A stretch of DNA of 8,659 bases, taken from contig CAMDBQ010000049.1 in NCBI GenBank assembly GCA_945889365.1, forward strand, positions 1-8,659, in the 5' to 3' direction. Shown piece by piece: positions 1 to 3,858 of this stretch. The position numbers were made by a program, and so were the translations under genes. Each line of letters starts with the position of its first letter. Within the stretch, counting starts at the first letter, position 1. The notes below the pieces were generated by a model. It did not search any database, had not been told where the DNA came from, and saw nothing but the letters and a program-made list of their open reading frames with translations. This DNA is from Legionella genomosp. 1 (GTDB lineage Bacteria; Pseudomonadota; Gammaproteobacteria; Legionellales; Legionellaceae).

Positions 1-1
1 T

Positions 2-169
2 GACCGCTCACAAAAAGTGGAAGATGTCATGCAAGAAGGCCAAGAAATTGAAGTGTTTGTAGCCGGTGTCGACAAACAAGGCCGTGTGAAACTGGAATGG
101 AAAGACAAACCAGGTGCAGCCGTTGCAGCTTTGTCTGCATCTACAGAAGCTGCTTCAGAAGAAGAATAA
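2..169 (+). CDS. pnp: Polyribonucleotide nucleotidyltransferase (PNPase), C-terminal fragment
   Basis: This is the last 55 codons of a gene that begins before the window; frame and stop (TAA 167-169) are clear. The translation starts DRSQKVEDVMQEGQEIEV and continues with VDKQGRVKLEW, which matches the S1 RNA-binding domain at the end of PNPase (E. coli has KVTDYLQMGQEVPV and VDRQGRIRL at the same place). PNPase is the phosphorolytic 3'-5' exoribonuclease of the degradosome; the S1 domain holds the RNA substrate. After the S1 fold comes a low-complexity Ala/Ser/Glu tail ending EEE, typical of the variable C-terminus. The catalytic RNase PH-like domains and KH domain would lie upstream, outside the window. 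A long hairpin follows the stop by about 20 nt. Confidence 0.9.
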   Translation, partial: DRSQKVEDVMQEGQEIEVFVAGVDKQGRVKLEWKDKPGAAVAALSASTEAASEEE

Positions 170-190
170 GTTAAGTTCTAAATCATTTCT

Positions 191-232
191 TCCGAGCTGT
201 CTTCCCCGGATTTGCGGGTAAGACAGCTCGGA
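191..232. terminator. Long hairpin between convergent pnp and folE, probable bidirectional terminator
   Basis: Positions 191-203 (TCCGAGCTGTCTT) and 220-232 form a perfect 13-bp inverted repeat with a 16-nt loop that could add a short CCC/GGG pairing. It lies between the pnp stop (169) and the folE stop (236-238), so it can end both convergent transcripts. The T-tract is poor on both strands (TCTTTA on plus, none of note on minus), so termination may be weak or the hairpin may mainly protect 3' ends. Confidence 0.65.
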
Positions 233-235
233 TCT

Positions 236-775
236 TTACCGAATCAAATTCAAAAACTCCATACGACTACTAGGATTATCCCGCATTTCTCCCAGCATAA
301 CCGAGGTTGTCATCACTGAATTTTGTTTTTCCACGCCCCGCATCATCATGCACAAGTGCTGCGCTTCCATTACAACCGCAACACCGCGTGCTCCGGTAAT
401 GCTGGCAATACAATTAGCCACTTCAGTTGTCAGGCGTTCCTGAATTTGCAGCCGTCGTGCATAATGATCAAGGATCCGCGCAATTTTGGATAAGCCAAGT
501 ACGCTGCCGTTAGGTAGATAACCAATATGACACTTTCCCAAAAATGGCAGCAAATGATGCTCACACATGGAATACATTTCAATATCTTTGACGATGACCA
601 TTTCATTCATGTCAGACTCAAACAACGCGCCATTAATGATGTCGTCCAGGCTTTCATGATAGCCCTTTGTCAGGTATTTAAACGCATTTGCGGCGCGCTC
701 AGGGGTATCTAGCAGCCCTTCACGATTAACATCTTCGCCAACAGCTTGTAATATTTTTTTAAACGAATCTTTCAT
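236..775 (-). CDS. folE: GTP cyclohydrolase I (FolE, type IA)
   Basis: This 179-residue protein converts GTP to 7,8-dihydroneopterin triphosphate, the first step of tetrahydrofolate (and pterin/queuosine) synthesis in the cytoplasm. The zinc/catalytic signature MYSMCEHHLLPFLGK is present: Cys71 and His74, with Cys142 in QHLCMMMRG, keep the 71-residue spacing of the E. coli zinc ligands C110/H113/C181. His73 and His140 match catalytic His112 and His179. The C-terminal RGVEKQNSVMTTS segment is also family-typical. I chose the ATG at 773-775 because GAGG lies 9 nt upstream and the protein then starts MKDSFKKIL. An in-frame GTG at 802 would overlap the end of hinT and has no ribosome site. The gene lies 11 nt downstream of hinT, so the two are probably one transcript. 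It is shorter than E. coli FolE (222 aa) only at the N-terminus. Confidence 0.95.
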   Translation of the reverse strand: MKDSFKKILQAVGEDVNREGLLDTPERAANAFKYLTKGYHESLDDIINGALFESDMNEMVIVKDIEMYSMCEHHLLPFLGKCHIGYLPNGSVLGLSKIARILDHYARRLQIQERLTTEVANCIASITGARGVAVVMEAQHLCMMMRGVEKQNSVMTTSVMLGEMRDNPSSRMEFLNLIR

Positions 776-786
776 TTGAATAAACC

Positions 787-1128
787 TCAACCTGGGGGCC
801 ACGCCATTGTTCGGCCACCTAGAATATGTAAGTGAATGTGGTGAACCGTTTGTCCGCCATCTGAATTAACATTAAAGACCAGTCTATAGCCCGCATCGTC
901 AAAGCCATCAGATACGGCTAGATTTTTGGCGGCCAAAACCATTTTTCCCAGCAACTGCTCGTGTGCGGTCTCCGTATCATTAAGCGTTGCAATGTGCACC
1001 CTAGGAATCACAAGCATATGACTTGGGGCTTGCGGATTGACATCACGAAACGCCATGATTTCAGCGTCTTCAAACACGACAGCAGCGGGGATCTCTCCCT
1101 GAGCAATTTTACAGAACAGGCAAGTCAT
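787..1128 (-). CDS. hinT: HIT-family purine nucleoside phosphoramidase (HinT-like)
   Basis: This 113-residue cytoplasmic histidine-triad protein hydrolyses adenosine/guanosine 5'-phosphoramidates and aminoacyl-adenylates. The HIT motif is H97-I-H99-L-H101-I-L, followed by GGRTMAWPPG; the middle His99 is the expected nucleophile. The N-terminal CLFCKI (Cys3, Cys6) together with His45 and His97 resembles the zinc site of Cys-containing HIT proteins such as B. subtilis Hit; E. coli HinT lacks these cysteines. The start at 1126-1128 gives the usual MTCLFCKIAQGEIPA and has AAGGA 6 nt upstream. The longer reading frame to 1182 adds residues that overlap the promoter and look non-coding. It is the first gene of a probable hinT-folE unit and is divergent from ppa. 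Confidence 0.93.
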   Translation of the reverse strand: MTCLFCKIAQGEIPAAVVFEDAEIMAFRDVNPQAPSHMLVIPRVHIATLNDTETAHEQLLGKMVLAAKNLAVSDGFDDAGYRLVFNVNSDGGQTVHHIHLHILGGRTMAWPPG

Positions 1129-1153
1129 CTCGATCCTTGTGAACCAAAACTCA

Positions 1154-1159
1154 ATTATA
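1154..1159 (-). promoter_or_regulatory. Probable -10 box of the hinT-folE promoter
   Basis: On the minus strand positions 1159-1154 read TATAAT, a perfect sigma70 -10 box. It would give a start near 1147 and a leader of about 19 nt before the hinT ATG. No good -35 is visible at 16-18 bp upstream. Confidence 0.5.
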
Positions 1160-1167
1160 CGCTGCTT

Positions 1168-1196
1168 TTGCCTTTTAGGCATAAATTCCGCATAAT
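1168..1196 (+). promoter_or_regulatory. Probable ppa promoter (-35 TTGCCT, 17 bp, -10 CATAAT)
   Basis: TTGCCT (1168-1173) and CATAAT (1191-1196) are separated by 17 bp, placing the start near 1203 and leaving about 27 nt of leader. The -35 box overlaps a perfect 13-bp palindrome, TGCCT-TTT-AGGCA (1169-1181), which lies between the ppa and hinT core promoters and could be a shared operator. Confidence 0.5.
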
Positions 1197-1229
1197 ATCA
1201 CCCTTTTGTAACAGCCTATAGGTGTAAAC

Positions 1230-1757
1230 ATGAGTTTGATGAATATCCAAAGTGGTCGAGACGTGCCAGATGAAGTTAACGTTATTATTGAAATTCCCAT
1301 GCGTGGGGAGCCGGTTAAATATGAAGTGGACAAAGAATCCGGTGCTTTGTTTGTCGACCGATTCATGTCAACAGCCATGTTTTACCCTACTAATTATGGC
1401 TATATTCCACAAACCCTATCAGAAGATGGCGATCCAGTTGATGTGCTGGTCGTGACACCTATTCCTTTAATTAGTGGTTCAGTGATCCGTTCCCGCGTAG
1501 TGGGCATGTTGAAAATGACGGATGAATCAGGCGTAGATGCTAAATTATTGGCGGTTCCCATCAGTAAACTAAGCCCAATGTATGATGATGTACAGACTCA
1601 TGAAGATTTACCCGAATCATTGCTCCAGTCTTTAGAGCATTTTTTCAAACATTATAAAGATTTGGAAAAAGGTAAATGGGTAAAAGTAGACGGTTGGGAA
1701 GGCCCTGATGCTGCACGTCGTGAAATCATGGAAAGTATAGCCCGATATCAGAAATAA
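1230..1757 (+). CDS. ppa: Inorganic pyrophosphatase, Family I
   Basis: This soluble enzyme of 175 residues hydrolyses pyrophosphate to two phosphates, pulling nucleic-acid synthesis and aminoacyl-tRNA formation forward. It aligns almost end to end with E. coli PPase (176 aa). The signature D66-G-D-P-V-D71 is intact, and the other active-site residues are present one position later than in E. coli: E21, K30, E32, R44, Y52, Y56, D98, D103, K105, Y142 and K143. Blocks such as ESGALFVDRFMSTAMFYP and HYKDLEKGKWVKVDGW are near-identical to E. coli. The ATG at 1230 gives the family's usual MSLMN start and has AGG about 7 nt upstream. A second ATG three codons later is possible but less like the family. 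It is a single-gene unit with its own promoter, and a strong hairpin follows the stop. Confidence 0.97.
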   Translation: MSLMNIQSGRDVPDEVNVIIEIPMRGEPVKYEVDKESGALFVDRFMSTAMFYPTNYGYIPQTLSEDGDPVDVLVVTPIPLISGSVIRSRVVGMLKMTDESGVDAKLLAVPISKLSPMYDDVQTHEDLPESLLQSLEHFFKHYKDLEKGKWVKVDGWEGPDAARREIMESIARYQK

Positions 1758-1761
1758 ATTG

Positions 1762-1789
1762 TGTCGTCCCCACGCACGTGGGGACGACA
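1762..1789. terminator. Perfect 13-bp hairpin between ppa and the HdeD-like gene, probable bidirectional terminator
   Basis: TGTCGTCCCCACG (1762-1774) pairs perfectly with CGTGGGGACGACA (1777-1789) around a 2-nt centre. It sits 4 nt after the ppa stop and 10 nt before the stop of the minus-strand membrane gene. The T-rich ATTGATTTAATTA follows on plus, and AAATT precedes it. The first ten bases, TGTCGTCCCC, recur in the palindrome at 2495-2504, so this terminator may come from a dispersed repeat. Confidence 0.65.
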
Positions 1790-1799
1790 ATTGATTTAA

Positions 1800-2354
1800 T
1801 TAACGACGCATTCCCATCGCTAGAAAAATATAGGTCCAGCCATTCACAATCAGTTCAATCGCAATAAACATACCAATAATCCATAGCGCGCTATAGGGCC
1901 ACTGCATAAGGATCAACAGGCCTAAGATAATTGCGGTAATACCGGCAAATAATAGCCAACCCCATCCTGCTGCATGTCGAAGCACGACAGCCATAATAAG
2001 CCGCGTCACACCAATGATGATTAATATCCATGCGATCAGTGCTGTGATAACAGCCGATGCAAGCACTGGATCATGAATAACCATTGCGCCACCCATGATA
2101 TAAAGCACGGCAATCAGTGCATGTCCTACAATACCCTTCCAGTGATGGCTTTTAAACACATCCACCATTTGTGCAAAACCGGCAAAGATAAATAATGCAC
2201 CCATAAAAACAATACTGACCATGGTCAAGCCGACTGTCATGCCTAAGCCAATAAAGCCGAGGACAACAAATAAAATTCCCAGTCCCAATAACCAACCCCA
2301 GTTACGCTGCAAATCAACAGAGACGGGGTCGACAACTTGTGGTGACTTTGCCAT
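1800..2354 (-). CDS. HdeD/DUF308-family inner-membrane protein
   Basis: This 184-residue hydrophobic protein resembles HdeD, an inner-membrane protein that in E. coli (190 aa) is linked to acid resistance at high cell density. Six membrane segments can be drawn at roughly residues 18-38, 42-62, 76-93, 98-122, 130-150 and 156-180, in three similar hairpins as expected for DUF308. The segment NWGWLLGLGILFVVLGFIGL and the later GWGWLLFAGITAIILGLLIL are clearly repeat-like. The N-terminus is short, polar and cytoplasmic-looking, and there is no cleavable signal peptide. The start at 2352-2354 has AAGGA 7 nt upstream. The gene stands alone, convergent with ppa. Family membership is fairly sure; a role in acid stress is only inferred, since no hdeAB or other acid-resistance genes are nearby. 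Confidence 0.82.
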   Translation of the reverse strand: MAKSPQVVDPVSVDLQRNWGWLLGLGILFVVLGFIGLGMTVGLTMVSIVFMGALFIFAGFAQMVDVFKSHHWKGIVGHALIAVLYIMGGAMVIHDPVLASAVITALIAWILIIIGVTRLIMAVVLRHAAGWGWLLFAGITAIILGLLILMQWPYSALWIIGMFIAIELIVNGWTYIFLAMGMRR

Positions 2355-2400
2355 AAAAATATCCTTATTTTAAGTGATGAAGATTTCGCCATTATTTGGC

Positions 2401-2429
2401 GTTATAAGAGTTTGACACTGTAATTTGAA
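2401..2429 (-). promoter_or_regulatory. Possible promoter of the HdeD-like gene
   Basis: Read on the minus strand, TTCAAA (2429-2424) and TATAAC (2406-2401) are separated by 17 bp. The region just downstream, 2387-2401, is a palindrome (CGCCA-TTATT-TGGCG) that would overlap the -10 box and start site and could be an operator. The -35 match is modest. Confidence 0.35.
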
Positions 2430-2459
2430 AAAAGATAGATAAAAAATTGATCCTTAGCC

Positions 2460-2467
2460 AGCGCACC
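2460..2467. repeat. Left copy of 8-bp direct repeat (candidate target-site duplication)
   Basis: AGCGCACC directly abuts the left end of the MITE-like element and is repeated exactly at its right end. Confidence 0.65.
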
Positions 2468-2638
2468 CGTATCATTACCCACAAGTTTGATGCATGTCGT
2501 CCCCGCGAAGGCGGGGATCTATCTCTGGTGTGGTATGGTAGTGATGCCAAGCATGGATCCCCGCCTTCGCGGGGGCGACAACTCGTGGTTATGGACTCAA
2601 GCTGGGCCTGAGTTTACTGACTTGTGGGTAATGATAAG
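2468..2638. mobile_element. MITE-like element with 19-bp terminal inverted repeats and 8-bp target duplication
   Basis: The left end CGTATCATTACCCACAAGT (2468-2486) and right end ACTTGTGGGTAATGATAAG (2620-2638) are inverted repeats matching at 18 of 19 positions, 17 of them contiguous. Exactly outside both ends lies the 8-bp direct repeat AGCGCACC (2460-2467 and 2639-2646), as expected for a duplicated target site. The interior has no ORF. It holds a second, nested inverted repeat (2495-2519 with 2556-2580) and a small imperfect hairpin (2595-2612). This is the architecture of a non-autonomous miniature transposable element. I cannot name the parent insertion sequence. It accounts for most of the 316-bp gene-free stretch 2355-2670. 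Confidence 0.72.
2495..2580. repeat. Nested inverted pair of GC-rich palindromic units
   Basis: A 25-bp arm (2495-2519, beginning TGTCGTCCCC and ending GGGGATC) recurs inverted at 2556-2580 with a single mismatch, around a 36-nt spacer. Each arm is itself a palindrome: CCCCGC-GAAG-GCGGGG at 2501-2516 and its mirror at 2559-2574. This head-to-head pairing of small hairpins resembles REP/BIME-type repeats. Transcribed, it would form a very stable stem that may help end transcription of the regulator gene to its right. Confidence 0.75.
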
Positions 2639-2646
2639 AGCGCACC
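2639..2646. repeat. Right copy of 8-bp direct repeat (candidate target-site duplication)
   Basis: AGCGCACC directly abuts the right end of the MITE-like element and matches 2460-2467. Confidence 0.65.
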
Positions 2647-2670
2647 TCACCTCACCGAAATAAAGAGGGT

Positions 2671-3147
2671 TTAGTCGCCCTTGAAATGTTTGGCCGATGA
2701 CAATGCCAAATCGATTATTTTTTTAGATTGCTCATCACAAGTCTCGATTTGACAAATATCATGCGTCAAATCCACTAGAAAATCTGGTATTTCATGATCG
2801 GAGGGTTGGGCTGTATATAGTTGATTCGCATGCGCAAAAATATAATGCAGTAAGTCTTTGCTGATGGTGATTTTATTTTCTATGACGCCAGCATTGCTAT
2901 GACTATCACCAAATAAAAGCCAACCAGGCGAAACATTCAGTTTCGCAGCAAGCTCTGTCAATTTCGTAGGCTCAGGAATAACTTGACCACTCAGATACTT
3001 ACGACAAATTTGCGGTGAATTCCCGGTCATTTCTACGAGTTTATGTATATCAACACCAGACGTTGAGCGTGTGGATTGATAACCTTTGGTGACCATGGCA
3101 TCCCGCAAACGGCCGGCGAACTGCTGGATTAAGTCGACTTTTTCCAT
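2671..3147 (-). CDS. XRE-family helix-turn-helix transcriptional regulator
   Basis: The 158-residue product has a Cro/C1-type DNA-binding domain at about residues 5-80. The helix-turn-helix is around DIHKLVEMTGNSPQICRKYLSG (34-54), and the domain continues through PEPTKLTELAAKLNVSPGWLLFG (58-80), the usual last helices of this fold. Residues 81-158 form a small helical C-terminal region I do not recognise; no LexA-like peptidase serine/lysine pair is apparent, so a cleavable phage-type repressor is unlikely. I chose the ATG at 3145-3147 because residues before it, in a frame open to 3210, look like promoter DNA. The ribosome site is weak (a GGG about 9 nt upstream). The gene is divergent from a strong promoter for a probable sRNA, so regulation of that RNA, of itself, or both is a reasonable inference. 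Target unknown. Confidence 0.82.
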   Translation of the reverse strand: MEKVDLIQQFAGRLRDAMVTKGYQSTRSTSGVDIHKLVEMTGNSPQICRKYLSGQVIPEPTKLTELAAKLNVSPGWLLFGDSHSNAGVIENKITISKDLLHYIFAHANQLYTAQPSDHEIPDFLVDLTHDICQIETCDEQSKKIIDLALSSAKHFKGD

Positions 3148-3173
3148 ATTAACGTACCCGCTCTTTAAATTTA

Positions 3174-3202
3174 TATATAACCAAGTGTACCAATTTGAAC
3201 AA
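3174..3202 (-). promoter_or_regulatory. Probable promoter of the XRE regulator gene
   Basis: On the minus strand TTGTTC (3202-3197) and TATATA (3179-3174) are separated by 17 bp, giving a start near 3167 and a leader of about 20 nt. The -35 overlaps the first of three TTYGAA boxes, a position where a bound protein would repress this promoter. Confidence 0.4.
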
Positions 3203-3256
3203 AAATACACAAGTTTACAATCTGTTCGAAATAAAATGTTTCTTTTTGAAATAAAT
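3194..3256. promoter_or_regulatory. Three direct-repeat boxes between divergent promoters, candidate operator
   Basis: TTTGAACAAAAAT (3194-3206), TTCGAAATAAAAT (3225-3237) and TTTGAAATAAAT (3245-3256) are close copies in the same orientation. Their starts are 31 and 20 bp apart, about three and two helical turns, so they face the same side of DNA. The first overlaps the regulator's -35; the third ends 2 bp before the sRNA -35. Binding by the neighbouring XRE protein is an inference. Confidence 0.45.
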
Positions 3257-3258
3257 GA

Positions 3259-3286
3259 TTGACAATAAGTTTTGGATTGCTAAAAT
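3259..3286 (+). promoter_or_regulatory. Strong sigma70-type promoter for a small RNA
   Basis: A consensus -35 TTGACA (3259-3264), 16-bp spacer and -10 TAAAAT (3281-3286), extended by TGC (3278-3280), predict a start near 3293. No plausible start codon with a ribosome site follows at a suitable distance, but a strong terminator does, pointing to a non-coding transcript. Confidence 0.65.
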
Positions 3287-3292
3287 GGCGAC

Positions 3293-3468
3293 ACGAAACG
3301 CAAGGAAACAGTTTCAAACAAGTCCAAACAACGGACCACTCTGCACATCAGGGAGCATGTGTCGAGTTCATGTCCAGGTTTGCAGAAAAAAGTGGATCAA
3401 CCATAGCTGCCAACCTCGTACAGCCCCTGGCCGGAATTCCTCACTCCAATTCCGGCCTTTCTTTTTTT
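3293..3468 (+). ncRNA. Putative small RNA of about 176 nt, family not recognised
   Basis: The unit is defined by an extended -10 promoter just upstream and a textbook terminator at its 3' end. Inside, several hairpins can be drawn: GTCC/GGAC (3322-3325 with 3333-3336); a 6-bp stem GCACAT/ATGTGT (3343-3348 with 3357-3362) displaying CAGGGAGC in its loop; and the 10-bp terminator stem. GGA occurs five times (3304, 3333, 3352, 3394, 3433), and the loop copy at 3352 resembles CsrA/RsmA sites, so a CsrB/RsmZ-like titrating RNA is one possibility. The number of well-presented GGA loops is low for that family. It does not look like 6S, tmRNA, RNase P or SRP RNA. Frames open across it (for example from 3255 and 3259) begin inside the promoter and end inside the terminator, so I consider it non-coding. 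The exact 5' end is inferred. Confidence 0.55.
3429..3468 (+). terminator. Intrinsic terminator of the putative small RNA
   Basis: GGCCGGAATT (3429-3438) pairs perfectly with AATTCCGGCC (3448-3457) around a 9-nt loop, followed directly by TTTCTTTTTTT (3458-3468). This is one of the clearest terminators in the window. Confidence 0.9.
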
Positions 3469-3506
3469 GATTAAATGTTCACTTTTACCTTGCAGCCTTA
3501 AAATTA

Positions 3507-3532
3507 TCGTCTACGCTATAATAAATAGACGA
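3507..3532. promoter_or_regulatory. Operator-like palindrome flanking a consensus -10 box
   Basis: TCGTCTA (3507-3513) and TAGACGA (3526-3532) form a perfect inverted repeat with a 12-nt centre that contains TATAAT (3517-3522). No good -35 lies at normal spacing (TTGCAG at 3490-3495 is 21 bp away), so this would be a weak or regulated plus-strand promoter reading toward tRNA-Val and thrS. Confidence 0.4.
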
Positions 3533-3662
3533 CGATTGAATCCATTTCTAGCAAGAATGATATGGAGAGCAAGTCTTCTGATAACAGCCCATTGAATAAA
3601 AATGAAACGGCATAACCGAGTGCCATTCAGTTCAGATCCTGCATTTGTTGATGAGATCCCGC

Positions 3663-3692
3663 TTGCTTTAACGGCGCCGCATATTATATACT
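3663..3692 (+). promoter_or_regulatory. Probable promoter of tRNA-Val (and perhaps thrS)
   Basis: TTGCTT (3663-3668) and TATACT (3687-3692) are separated by 18 bp, giving a start near 3699, about 24 nt before the mature tRNA. No other good promoter is visible between here and thrS. Confidence 0.45.
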
Positions 3693-3722
3693 ACTCAACA
3701 TTCTAGGTTCAGAACGAATTAT

Positions 3723-3797
3723 AGGCACGTAGCTCAGTGGTAGAGCACCACCTTGACATGGTGGTGGTCGGTGGTTCGATCCCACTCGTGCCTACCA
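3723..3797 (+). tRNA. tRNA-Val, anticodon GAC
   Basis: All arms fold. The acceptor AGGCACG (3723-3729) pairs with CGTGCCT (3787-3793). The D stem is GCTC/GAGC (3732-3735, 3743-3746). The anticodon stem is CCACC/GGTGG with loop TTGACAT, placing GAC at 3755-3757. The T stem is GGTGG/CCACT around TTCGATC. Discriminator A3794 is followed by an encoded CCA (3795-3797). GAC reads the valine codons GUC and GUU. A terminator begins 10 nt downstream. Confidence 0.95.
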
Positions 3798-3806
3798 TAT
3801 TAAATC

Positions 3807-3832
3807 AACCCTGCAGTGCAGGGTTTTTTTTT
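3807..3832 (+). terminator. Intrinsic terminator after tRNA-Val, in the thrS leader
   Basis: AACCCTGC (3807-3814) pairs with GCAGGGTT (3818-3825) around a 3-nt loop, and nine T residues (3824-3832) follow. It lies between tRNA-Val and the thrS ribosome site, with only 26 nt between its end and the thrS ATG. It may therefore act as a partial terminator or attenuator for thrS as well as a tRNA terminator. Confidence 0.85.
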
Positions 3833-3858
3833 CGCCCGACGGACGGAAGGAACACAGC

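Larger units (their letters stand above)
3469..3722. other. Gene-free stretch upstream of tRNA-Val
   Basis: No convincing gene is seen. The notable parts are the palindrome around a -10 box (3507-3532) and a tRNA promoter candidate near 3663-3692. A 17-codon reading frame (3562-3615, starting MESKSSDNSP) has no good ribosome site and no recognisable product, so I do not call it. Confidence 0.5.

Noticed and set aside
776..802. Upstream GTG start for folE adding MAPRLRFIQ
   Set aside because: It overlaps the end of hinT and has no ribosome site; the ATG at 773-775 has GAGG at good spacing.
1129..1182. Longer hinT start (MPKRQKQRII...)
   Set aside because: It covers the hinT -10 box and adds residues absent from the HIT family; the ATG at 1128 has AAGGA before it.
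1762..2580. CRISPR-like array from recurring TGTCGTCCCC units
   Set aside because: The copies are inverted palindromes at irregular distances, not regularly spaced direct repeats, and no cas genes are present.
3148..3210. N-terminal extension of the XRE regulator (MYFCSNWYTW...)
   Set aside because: The stretch contains the likely promoter, is AT-rich, lacks a ribosome site before its ATG and does not resemble the HTH family N-terminus.
3293..3468. 6S RNA, tmRNA, RNase P or SRP RNA
   Set aside because: The closing stem and central bubble of 6S and the conserved cores of the other RNAs are not visible.
3255..3474. Two overlapping 71-codon frames across the small RNA
   Set aside because: Both begin inside the -35/-10 region and end inside or just past the terminator stem; no ribosome sites and no recognisable product.
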